From QYOJ01 sp964642545 (lineage in GTDB: Bacteria; Bacteroidota; Bacteroidia; Bacteroidales; FEN-979): a stretch of 64,000 nucleotides of DNA. The notes beneath the pieces are model-generated. The model was not told the DNA's origin, ran no database searches, and saw nothing but the letters and a program-made list of their open reading frames with translations. Shown piece by piece: positions 52,441 through 61,193 of the stretch; within the stretch, counting starts at the first letter, position 1; every line of letters starts with the position of its first letter. The stretch covers positions 4,174-68,173 of the forward strand of contig CAZXQU010000005.1 in assembly GCA_964642545.1 (NCBI GenBank). The letters run 5' to 3'. The position numbers and the translations under genes are program-made.

Positions 52441-55400
52441 ATGAACACAAGATCCTGGTTTATCGCCGGCGTTGCATCCATACTTGTTGCAGCCATCGTA
52501 ATTTTCTTTTTTCTATCCCCCTGGAAACAGTTTAAAACGAAGGTCTTTTCTCCGGATCAGGTCAACCCGGCCTATCAGCAATATGTTCAGGCATTCACAT
52601 CGGGAGTGATCTCCAGCCAGTCGACAATACTGGTTGTCCTTGCCGACGATGTTGCCGATTCTGCTCTTTTTTCCGGTATTGATTCAGAGAAGCTTTTTGA
52701 GTTCACCCCAGGCATCAGTGGCCAGACATTCCGGGTCAATAACCGCACCATCGAATTCAGGCCCAATAATGTTCTTCCTTCCGGAGAATCTTTTCGTGCT
52801 GTACTCAAATTATCGGAATTGTTTGACGTGCCGGATTCGATGTCTCTGTTCGAATTTGGCTTCAGCATCATGAAACAGCAGTTCGAAGTGGAGGTGTTGA
52901 ATCACAAAGCCTATAACAACAAGGATCTCTCCCGAGAACGTTTGTTCGGGACACTGCTCACCTCCGACTTTGCCTCTCAGGAGGCGGTGGCGGGGATCGT
53001 GGGAGTTACACAGAATGGTCTTGAATTACCCGTTACCTGGACACACGAGCCGGGAGGAAGGACCCATTATTTCAGAGCTGATTCCATCGTCAGAAGCCAG
53101 GTTCGGGGAGAAGTAATGGTGCGCTGGAATGGAGAATCTATCGGAGCTGACCAGAAGGGAGAGGAGCAGGTAGTTATTCCGGCATTGGATCAGTTTATCT
53201 TTCTAAACGCCAGGATGGTACAGGCACCCGACCAAAAAGTCATCGTTCAATTCTCAGATCCATTGGATCCGAAACAGAACCTGAAGGGGATGTTCAGTTT
53301 GGGAGGATCCCGCGATCTCCGTTACGCTGTGGAGGATAACGAATTGGTAATCTACCCGGCTGAGCTTCATGGTGATTCGGTCCAGCTTGTGATAGAAGCA
53401 GATATACGGAATCTGGCAGGCAAAAAACTCGGTTCACGGGTTACTGATTCTTCATTGCAAACACTTGCCGGCAAAGGCGTTGTTATGACCCTACCTGTTG
53501 TGGTAACTATGCCAGCTGTGCGTTTTCTGGGCGACGGGGTGATCATGCCAGGCTCGTCGGGTCTGCTATTCCCTTTCGAGGCGGTTAACCTGAAAGCTGT
53601 CGACATCATGGTGATCAGGATCTTTGAAGAGAATATTCTGCAATTTCTCCAGGTAAATGGTTTGGGAGGAAGTAATGAACTGTACCGGGTAAGTCGCGTG
53701 GTACTCAAGAAACGAATCCCGCTGACGAATGTTGTCGATTACAGCTCCTGGAACCGTTTTTCCATCGATCTGAATGATCTGATCAAAGCTGAACCCGGGG
53801 CGATTTATAATATTCAGCTGAGTTTCAGGAAAGAATATTCGACTTACCCGTGCGGTCAAACCACCGCTGAGAGGGATATTCCAGTGCTGATGAAAGCGTA
53901 CGATCCCGACTCCATCAACGATCGGAACTGGAACTATTACAGCGATTACACCTGGTACGACTATGAAGATTACGATTGGCAGGAGCGCGACAACCCGTGC
54001 AAGCCCACTTATTACATGGATAAATCAATCTCCCGGAATGTCTTTGCCTCAAATCTCGGGCTGATTGCCAAGATGGGTAGTGGGAACAGGTGCCAGGTTT
54101 ATGTAACGGACCTCATAACAGCACAACCTGTATCTGGTGCAACGGTGGAAGTCTTTAATTACCAGCAGGTCAAGCTAGGGAAAACCAGTACGAACAGCGA
54201 TGGAATTGCCGTGATTGATCTTTCCCAGAAGCCCTATTTCATTGTCGCTTCCCGGGGGAGGGAAACCGGTTATCTCACGCTTACCGACGGGGGAGCACTT
54301 TCGCTCAGCATGTTTGATGTTGGTGGAGAGGTTGTACAGCACGGCATCAAAGGTTTTCTTTACGGTGAACGGGGAGTATGGCGGCCTGGTGATTCACTCT
54401 TCCTCACATTTATCCTGGATGACCAGGCTGGAACATTGCCCAAAAATCATCCGGTGAATTTCTCATTTTACAATCCAAGAGGGCAGTTGATGAAATCCCT
54501 TGTCAAGGCTCCAACCCTTGGGAACTTCTACACTTTCCACGTAGCCACAGCTTCTGATGCCCCCACGGGCAACTGGATGGCAAAGGTGAAGGTAGGGGGT
54601 GCCGAGTTTAAGAAACTGCTGAAGGTCGAGACAGTTAAACCCAACAGGCTAAAAATCCTTATTGATGTGCCTGGCAACAAACTGATTGCCGGCAGCATCC
54701 CCGAGATCACCATGAAGGTAAATTGGCTAACAGGTCCCATCGCGGCAAATCTGAATGCATCTGTAAACCTTACATTAACGAAAAGCAGCTCCCCCTTTAC
54801 GAAATTTCCGGGATACATTTTTGATTTCCCCTTCTCCGGCTTCAGTTCCGAAAACACAGCCATCTTTACCGGGAGGTTAAATGAGAAAGGAGAGGCGAAA
54901 TTCCTTCCTGAGATCCATCTGACGGCATCCGCCCCGGGCGTACTGAAGGCCAGCTTTGAGACCATGGTATTCGAAGAGGGAGGCGGCTTTAGTGTCGACC
55001 GCTTTTCAGTGCCCTATTTCCCGTATCCCACCTATGCAGGCATCAGTGTCCCTCAACCCACAAAAGGGGCCTACGCACTTGTTGCCGGGAAAGCCTATGA
55101 TATCTCATTGTTGAACATTACTGCTGAAGAGAAGGTAGTACCTTCGGGCAAGTTGAAGGTTGAGGTTTTCAAACTCGACTGGCGATGGTGGTGGGATGAT
55201 ACCGAGTCGGGATATTCGGCGAGTTTTATAGCCAACCAGAGCCATAACCTCAAGGCTCAACAAGTCCTGCAGGCAACTGACGGCAAGGCCATTTACAGGT
55301 TCCTGACTGATCGTGAGGAATGGGGCCGCTATCTAATCAAGGTGACGGATATTGCTTCAGGTCATTCAGCCGGGAAGGTCGTTTATGTTGACTGGGAAGG

Positions 55401-58047
55401 TTACTTCCGGATGCCGGGAGGCGAGAAGCAGGCTGCCACCATGCTCACATTTACTTCCGACAAACCGAAATATAAGGTTGGAGACCATGTAAAACTTTCC
55501 ATCCCTTCGGCAACGGGTGGAAGAGCCCTTATCACTCTCGAAAATGGTTCACAGGTAATTCGGTCGATCTGGGTCCCTACGGAACAAGGGCAAACCGATG
55601 TCACATTTGAGGTTACAGGCGAGATGGCACCCAACATTTATGCGTTTGTCACCCTGCTGCAACCGCATGCACAAACAGTAAATGATTTGCCGATACGACT
55701 GTACGGGGTCCTTCCTATCCTGGTTGAAAATCCCGGGACACATCTGAAGCCGGAGATCCAGATGAAGGAGGTTCTTGTTCCCGGCACCGATGCTACCATC
55801 TCCGTGAAGGAGGCATCGGGGAGAGCCATGACATACACTCTTGCCATTGTTGACCAGGGGTTACTCGACCTTACCCGGTTCAAGACCCCCGATGCCTGGA
55901 ATGTCTTTTACAGCCGCGAGGCGCTGGGTGTGAAAAGCTGGGATCTGTTTGATCTGGTGATGGGTGCTTATTCGGGAGAGTTGCAGCGGATACTCAGTAT
56001 CGGCGGCGATGAGGAAAATGCCCTCCAGGGAAGCCTGAAGGCGAACCGGTTTGTGCCAATGGTTCGTTTTCTTGGGGTTTTTCAGCTGAAGAAGGGGCAA
56101 ACGCAAGCCCATACCTTCCGGATGCCCGACTATATCGGAGCGGTAAGGGTGATGGTAGTGGCAGGAGAGGGAGAGTCGTTTGGCTCGGCGGAAAGTTCTG
56201 CCTTTGTGCGGAAACCTCTGATGGTCATGGGAACCCTCCCCAGGGTACTCGGACCCGACGAAACGGTGAAACTTCCGGTTACTCTCTTTGCGATGGAGAA
56301 CAAGGTGAAAGAGGTGAAAGTCACCATCAAACCAAATGAGTTTTTCACAGTTGTTGGAAAATCAAGCCAACAGATCACATTCATAACTCCCGGGGAACAA
56401 GTAGCCATGTTTGAACTTCAGGTTCGGCCACAGGTGGGAGTGGGAACAGTAGAGATAGAAGCCATAGGCGGCGGGGAGATTTCAACGCAAACCATTGAAA
56501 TCGACATTCGAAATCCCAATCCTCCAATCAGTTCCGTGATCAGCAAAGCGATCCAGCCAGGAGCTTCATGGAGTACACCTTTCAAACCAATTGGAATGGC
56601 TGGAACGAACACCGGCTCACTTGAGCTGTCAACCATTCCTCCAATGAATCTTGAGAAGTGGATGACCTACCTTATTCGATATCCATATGGCTGCATCGAG
56701 CAAACCATCTCCGCTGCATTTCCACAGCTCTACCTGAATACGCTGATGGATACGTCAGATGAAAAGAGGGGGGAGGTTGAAACCAACATCCGCGAAGCGA
56801 TCAAGCGGTTAAACTCCTTTCAGGTTCCGGGTGGAGGGTTCTCCTATTGGCCCGGGTCATCCTATCCCAATGACTGGGGAACCAATTATGCCGGGCATTT
56901 CCTGATAGAAGCCGAAAAGCAGGGGTATGCTGTCCCAGGAAACCTGCTTGGAAACTGGAAAACATTCCAGCACCGGAAGGCGGCTACATGGGAGACCAAC
57001 CTGAGTTATGCCAACAACGACCTGATCCAGGCTTACCGTTTGTTTACCCTTGCTCTGGTGGGTGATGCCGACCTTGGCGCGATGAACAGGTTGCGGGAAT
57101 GGAACAGCCTGTCGAACACCGCGCGCTGGTATCTTGCCGGAGCTTACCAGGAAGCCGGAAAGCCTGAAGTTGCCATGGCTCTGATTGAACGGGCAACGCA
57201 TGATGTGAAACCTTACAATGAGCTTTCGGGGACATTCGGCTCTACCCTGAGAGATCAGGCAATCATCGCTGAGGTGTTGTGCCTGATGAACATGCAGACA
57301 AAGGCAACCCCGCTGATCCAGGAGATTGCCGGAAAGCTTGCCGGCAGTGGGTGGTACAGCACTCAAACGACTGCCTTCGCATTGATGGCTGTTGCTGAAT
57401 ATGCCGGGAGTAAAGATGGGAGCGGTGTAACTGCCAGCTACAGGTATGGCCTTGATAAGATGCAGGAAATTGCCTCATCCAAGAGTATGGCACTGATCGA
57501 TATTCCAGGTCTGGATACATCTCCTCCAGGATCGGTGGAGGTTCAAAACAGAGGGAAGGGTGTGCTTTTTGCCCAACTCATCCTGAACGGGATTCCCCTT
57601 CCCGGGCTGGAAGCTGCAGCGTCCAACGATCTGCGCATCTCTGTAAAATGGATGGACCTGAAAGAACAACCAATAAATCCGGCAAAGCTCCCTCAGGGGA
57701 TGACCTTCCTGGTAGAGGTGACGGTTTCAAATCCAGGCTTAAGGGGGGATTACGAACAGCTTGCACTTGCACAGACCTTTCCTTCCGGATGGGAGATCAT
57801 CAATGCCCGTATGAGCGCTATGGCCCAGGCGGAAGAGACCACATCCCAGTTTGATTACCAGTACATTGGTGACGACAGGGTGAATACATTCTTTTCACTG
57901 AAGGCTGGAACAGGCAAACGTTTCCGGATCATGCTCAACACAACTTACCTTGGACGGTTCTATCTTCCAGCTACAAGCTGCGAAGCGATGTATGATCATA
58001 CCATCTATGCCCGGGATGCGGGGGGATGGGTGGAGGTTGTTAAGTAG
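52441..58047 (+). CDS. Bacterial alpha-2-macroglobulin (YfhM-like)
   Basis: Very large envelope protein of 1868 residues that would trap attacking proteases. One N-terminal membrane anchor (about 7-26, FIAGVASILVAAIVIFFF) is followed by macroglobulin domains (for example GVWRPGDSLFLTFILDD, TFTSDKPKYKVGDHVKLSIP) and the thioester domain with YGCIEQT (Cys1418, Glu1420, Gln1421), so the internal thioester should form. I start at 52441, which places the anchor at the N-terminus as in the family; an upstream in-frame ATG is less likely. There is no lipobox, so anchoring is by the segment. It is followed 44 bases later by pbpC, the same pairing as E. coli yfhM-pbpC, supporting joint defence and repair of the cell wall. 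Confidence 0.92.
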   Translation: MNTRSWFIAGVASILVAAIVIFFFLSPWKQFKTKVFSPDQVNPAYQQYVQAFTSGVISSQSTILVVLADDVADSALFSGIDSEKLFEFTPGISGQTFRVNNRTIEFRPNNVLPSGESFRAVLKLSELFDVPDSMSLFEFGFSIMKQQFEVEVLNHKAYNNKDLSRERLFGTLLTSDFASQEAVAGIVGVTQNGLELPVTWTHEPGGRTHYFRADSIVRSQVRGEVMVRWNGESIGADQKGEEQVVIPALDQFIFLNARMVQAPDQKVIVQFSDPLDPKQNLKGMFSLGGSRDLRYAVEDNELVIYPAELHGDSVQLVIEADIRNLAGKKLGSRVTDSSLQTLAGKGVVMTLPVVVTMPAVRFLGDGVIMPGSSGLLFPFEAVNLKAVDIMVIRIFEENILQFLQVNGLGGSNELYRVSRVVLKKRIPLTNVVDYSSWNRFSIDLNDLIKAEPGAIYNIQLSFRKEYSTYPCGQTTAERDIPVLMKAYDPDSINDRNWNYYSDYTWYDYEDYDWQERDNPCKPTYYMDKSISRNVFASNLGLIAKMGSGNRCQVYVTDLITAQPVSGATVEVFNYQQVKLGKTSTNSDGIAVIDLSQKPYFIVASRGRETGYLTLTDGGALSLSMFDVGGEVVQHGIKGFLYGERGVWRPGDSLFLTFILDDQAGTLPKNHPVNFSFYNPRGQLMKSLVKAPTLGNFYTFHVATASDAPTGNWMAKVKVGGAEFKKLLKVETVKPNRLKILIDVPGNKLIAGSIPEITMKVNWLTGPIAANLNASVNLTLTKSSSPFTKFPGYIFDFPFSGFSSENTAIFTGRLNEKGEAKFLPEIHLTASAPGVLKASFETMVFEEGGGFSVDRFSVPYFPYPTYAGISVPQPTKGAYALVAGKAYDISLLNITAEEKVVPSGKLKVEVFKLDWRWWWDDTESGYSASFIANQSHNLKAQQVLQATDGKAIYRFLTDREEWGRYLIKVTDIASGHSAGKVVYVDWEGYFRMPGGEKQAATMLTFTSDKPKYKVGDHVKLSIPSATGGRALITLENGSQVIRSIWVPTEQGQTDVTFEVTGEMAPNIYAFVTLLQPHAQTVNDLPIRLYGVLPILVENPGTHLKPEIQMKEVLVPGTDATISVKEASGRAMTYTLAIVDQGLLDLTRFKTPDAWNVFYSREALGVKSWDLFDLVMGAYSGELQRILSIGGDEENALQGSLKANRFVPMVRFLGVFQLKKGQTQAHTFRMPDYIGAVRVMVVAGEGESFGSAESSAFVRKPLMVMGTLPRVLGPDETVKLPVTLFAMENKVKEVKVTIKPNEFFTVVGKSSQQITFITPGEQVAMFELQVRPQVGVGTVEIEAIGGGEISTQTIEIDIRNPNPPISSVISKAIQPGASWSTPFKPIGMAGTNTGSLELSTIPPMNLEKWMTYLIRYPYGCIEQTISAAFPQLYLNTLMDTSDEKRGEVETNIREAIKRLNSFQVPGGGFSYWPGSSYPNDWGTNYAGHFLIEAEKQGYAVPGNLLGNWKTFQHRKAATWETNLSYANNDLIQAYRLFTLALVGDADLGAMNRLREWNSLSNTARWYLAGAYQEAGKPEVAMALIERATHDVKPYNELSGTFGSTLRDQAIIAEVLCLMNMQTKATPLIQEIAGKLAGSGWYSTQTTAFALMAVAEYAGSKDGSGVTASYRYGLDKMQEIASSKSMALIDIPGLDTSPPGSVEVQNRGKGVLFAQLILNGIPLPGLEAAASNDLRISVKWMDLKEQPINPAKLPQGMTFLVEVTVSNPGLRGDYEQLALAQTFPSGWEIINARMSAMAQAEETTSQFDYQYIGDDRVNTFFSLKAGTGKRFRIMLNTTYLGRFYLPATSCEAMYDHTIYARDAGGWVEVVK

Positions 58048-58146
58048 GGAGGTAGGGAAGAAGGAAAGTAGGTATGAGTATATGAGGGTATGTGTGTATG
58101 AGGGAAAATTTACTGCCAACTGCGAACTGCCAACTGCGAACTGCAA
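58043..58146 (+). repeat. Short-unit repeats before and inside the pbpC start
   Basis: About 58043-58103 is made of gtaggga, gtatgag and tatgaggg variants; about 58110-58146 is three copies of a tgccaactgcgaac unit. The latter word (tgccaactgc) recurs at 29396 and near 16940. The start codon and residues 1-18 of pbpC lie in this tract. Confidence 0.75.
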
Positions 58147-60497
58147 GGCACTGGCTGATCAGGCTGTCGCCGGTTATCCTTTTCGCCATACTACTTTCCT
58201 GGTGGTTATGGCTGCCTGATCCCCTCTTTCACGACCCGACATCAACCGTATTAACAGATCGGGATAATCGGCTTTTGGGAGCACAGATCGCTTCCGACCA
58301 GCAATGGCGGTTCCCGGAGAGTTACTCGACTCCTTTAAAATTCAGGAAGGCGATAACCACCTATGAGGATCGGTGGTTTTACTTTCATCCCGGAATCAAC
58401 CCGGTTGCCTTGATCAGGGCATTGAAGCTGAATATCGAACACGGAGAGGTGGTTAGTGGCGGAAGCACCATTTCGATGCAGGTGATCAGACTTACGAGGA
58501 AAAACCGTCCTCGCACCTATTTTGAGAAGCTCCTGGAAGTATTGCTGGCACTCAGGTTAGAGCTTGGTTATTCGAAAGAGGAGATCCTTGGATTGTATGC
58601 ATCACACGCCCCTTTCGGTGGGAATGTGGTAGGACTGGAAGCTGCATCATGGCGTTATTTTGGAGTCAAACCCGACAATCTTTCCTGGGGTGAAGCTGCC
58701 ACTCTTGCGGTTTTACCAAACAGTCCCGGTTTGATCTATCCGGGTCGGAATCCCGAGAAACTTCGTGAGAAACGAGCCCATTTACTCGACCTCCTGGCGA
58801 TTCATGGAGAGATCGACCAACAGACCTGCGATCTGGCTAAAGCTGAGGTACTCCCAGGGATGCCGCTTCCCTTACCTCAGCTGGCGCCCCATCTCCTCGT
58901 GCGTGCAATGCGCGAAGGATATAAGGGGGAGAAGATCCATAGTACCCTTGACTATACACTTCAGCAAACTGTGTCGGATATTCTTTCCCGCCACGCCTTG
59001 TACCACAAAGCAAACGAGATTTATAATGCAGCTGCACTGGTTTTATCGGTGAATTCGGGAGAAGTACGGGCTTATGTCGGGAATATTCCCGGCGACGGGA
59101 CAGGTAGCCACGGCAGTGCCGTTGATATTATTCCGGCAAACAGAAGTACAGGCAGTCTTCTGAAACCCTTTCTCTTTGCTGCCATGCTTAACGACGGACT
59201 GTTGCTGCCAACCACCCTTGTTCCGGATATTCCTACCCAGATGGGTGGTTTTGTGCCGGAAAACTACAACCGGACATATGATGGGGCGGTTCCGGCTAAA
59301 CGGGCATTGGCACGTTCGTTGAATATCCCGGCGGTAAAAATGCTTCAGGCCTACGGTTATGAGCAGTTTTACGGACTTCTCAGGAAGATTGGGATGAACT
59401 CACTTTCGAAGCCGGCCGACCATTATGGACTGGCTATGATCCTTGGCGGAGCTGAATCATCCCTCTGGGAGATGACCGGCATTTATGCATCCATGGCACG
59501 CACCCTGAACCACTACCTGGCTGACAGTTCTGGTTATTCGAAACAGGATTTTCATCCTCCGAACTATTTGGCTCAAGAGACCCCATTTCCCCCACCTCTG
59601 GATGCTACTTCCTGGTTTGATGCCGGCACGATATGGCTCACTTTTGAAGCGATGGTGGAGGTGGCTCGGCCGGAGACGGATATGCAATGGCAGCAATTTG
59701 CCTCATCCAGCAGAATAGCCTGGAAAACAGGAACGAGCTTTGGGAACCGGGATGCCTGGGCAATAGGTGTTACACCAGAATATGTGGTTGGCGTGTGGGT
59801 TGGAAACGCAACAGGAGAGGGGAGACCCGGATTGACAGGCTTGGGAATGGCTGCTCCCATTCTGTTTGAGATTTTCGATGCCCTGCCTGCGGGCGGATGG
59901 TTTGCCATGCCCGGATCAGCGTTAGACTCATTGGCCGTTTGCCGCTATAGTGGTTATCGTGTCTCCTCCCTCTGTGAGCTGGTGGATACCATACTGGTAC
60001 CCAAGAGAGGAGTCGAAACGGGAGCCTGCCCTTTTCACCACCTGGTTCACCTCGACCCATCAGAAAACTATCAGGTCAATTCCAGCTGCATCTCTCCAAG
60101 CCAGATTATCCACAAGCCCTGGTTTTTACTTCCTCCTGTTCAGGAATATTATTTCAGCCGGAAAAACCCCTTTTACAAAAATCTTCCCCCATGGCTTCCG
60201 GGATGTGAACCATCTGCTGTCAAGAGTTCCATTGGTATGATCTATCCGAAAAACAACAGCAGCATTTACATTCCTGTCGAGTTGGACGGAACGCCTGGAG
60301 CAGCCATTTTCAGAGCGGCACATCACAATCCTGACGGAATCCTTTACTGGCATCTTGACGAGACATACCTTGGCAGCACGACTGGTCTCAACCAGATGGA
60401 ACTTTCACCTACACCAGGCTGGCACACCCTCACCCTCGTCAACCAGCAGGGAGAGATGTTGGAGATCCGGTTTGAAGTGATGGGGAAGCGGGAATGA
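58092..60497 (+). CDS. pbpC: Penicillin-binding protein 1C
   Basis: Bifunctional peptidoglycan synthase, 801 residues, anchored by one N-terminal segment (about 27-44, VILFAILLSWWLWLP). The glycosyltransferase (GT51) motifs are TTYEDRWFYFHPGINP, GGSTISMQVIRLTR and LGYSKEEILGLYAS. The transpeptidase motifs are RSTGSLLKPFLFAAM (SxxK), ARSLNIPAVK and WKTGTSFGNRDAWAIG (KTG). The C-terminal 85 residues (MIYPKNNSSIYIPVELDG, LYWHLDETYLG) form the BiPBP_C domain. Only ATGs at 58092 and 58098 are available, so the cytosolic tail at residues 7-18 comes from a short repeat. Confidence 0.93.
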   Translation: MCMRENLLPTANCQLRTARHWLIRLSPVILFAILLSWWLWLPDPLFHDPTSTVLTDRDNRLLGAQIASDQQWRFPESYSTPLKFRKAITTYEDRWFYFHPGINPVALIRALKLNIEHGEVVSGGSTISMQVIRLTRKNRPRTYFEKLLEVLLALRLELGYSKEEILGLYASHAPFGGNVVGLEAASWRYFGVKPDNLSWGEAATLAVLPNSPGLIYPGRNPEKLREKRAHLLDLLAIHGEIDQQTCDLAKAEVLPGMPLPLPQLAPHLLVRAMREGYKGEKIHSTLDYTLQQTVSDILSRHALYHKANEIYNAAALVLSVNSGEVRAYVGNIPGDGTGSHGSAVDIIPANRSTGSLLKPFLFAAMLNDGLLLPTTLVPDIPTQMGGFVPENYNRTYDGAVPAKRALARSLNIPAVKMLQAYGYEQFYGLLRKIGMNSLSKPADHYGLAMILGGAESSLWEMTGIYASMARTLNHYLADSSGYSKQDFHPPNYLAQETPFPPPLDATSWFDAGTIWLTFEAMVEVARPETDMQWQQFASSSRIAWKTGTSFGNRDAWAIGVTPEYVVGVWVGNATGEGRPGLTGLGMAAPILFEIFDALPAGGWFAMPGSALDSLAVCRYSGYRVSSLCELVDTILVPKRGVETGACPFHHLVHLDPSENYQVNSSCISPSQIIHKPWFLLPPVQEYYFSRKNPFYKNLPPWLPGCEPSAVKSSIGMIYPKNNSSIYIPVELDGTPGAAIFRAAHHNPDGILYWHLDETYLGSTTGLNQMELSPTPGWHTLTLVNQQGEMLEIRFEVMGKRE

Positions 60498-60501
60498 GGG
60501 A

Positions 60502-61137
60502 TTATTTCTTCCCAACAATCAGAAATACGGTGTACTCCTGTTTTCCTTGTTCTCCTCTCTCTTTGACAACGGTGGTGGCAGTCATGTCGCGTATTTCAAC
60601 GAAACCTGCTTGACTGAGAAGCCGCTTGAGGTAATCCCGGTCAAATCCCTGGTGGTGGACTCCTTCATTATTCTCGTGGAATGAACCATCTTCTTGATCG
60701 AGATCTGCAAAAGCAAGATATCCGCTCGGAAGAAGAATCTTGAAACATTGGTTGATCACCTCATCAGGTTTCTCCAGATGATGAAAGGTCATGCTGCTGA
60801 CAATCAGGTTGAACTTTCCATGTAGAAGAGCTCCCCCGTCAAGGTCCACCAACTGAGTTTGAATATTTGTCAGCCGTTGGTCAGCGACCTTTTGATGCAG
60901 AACTTCAAGCATTTTCCCTGAACTGTCGGCTCCTGTAATATGTTTTACGAGTGGTTGAAGCCTGAGAGTGAGAAGGCCTGTCCCGCAGCCGAGATCCAAA
61001 ACAACCATATCCTTTGTTGGGTTGGTTTCTCGGATAATGACATCGGCCACATCACTTGCAAGTTTAACTCGTCGGGACGTCTCGTCCCAGCTGGAAGCCC
61101 GGAGATCAAAGGGATTCTCCTGTTGCTTGTTTTTCAT
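60502..61137 (-). CDS. Class I SAM-dependent methyltransferase
   Basis: Cytosolic methyltransferase of 211 residues with motif I VVLDLGCGTGLLTLRL, the acidic GADSSGKMLEVL, FNLIVSSMTFHHLEKPDEV and LLPSGYLAFADLDQEDGSF. The layout is that of UbiE/Methyltransf_11-like enzymes. The substrate is unknown. It is divergent from hutU with only 56 bases between start codons, sharing a palindromic promoter region. Confidence 0.85.
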   Translation of the reverse strand: MKNKQQENPFDLRASSWDETSRRVKLASDVADVIIRETNPTKDMVVLDLGCGTGLLTLRLQPLVKHITGADSSGKMLEVLHQKVADQRLTNIQTQLVDLDGGALLHGKFNLIVSSMTFHHLEKPDEVINQCFKILLPSGYLAFADLDQEDGSFHENNEGVHHQGFDRDYLKRLLSQAGFVEIRDMTATTVVKERGEQGKQEYTVFLIVGKK

Positions 61138-61157
61138 CTGCTTTTCAGTTCATTACT

Positions 61158-61173
61158 TATCTTTGCAAAGATA
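61158..61173. promoter_or_regulatory. Palindromic divergent promoter between methyltransferase and hutU
   Basis: TATCTTTGCAAAGATA is a perfect 16-base palindrome formed by two back-to-back copies of the -7 box TAnnTTTG. Each box lies 28 bases from its start codon (61137 on the minus strand, 61194 on the plus strand), so the two transcripts should compete or be co-regulated. It might also be an operator. Confidence 0.55.
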
Positions 61174-61193
61174 TTCCGAAAAACCATTACGAT

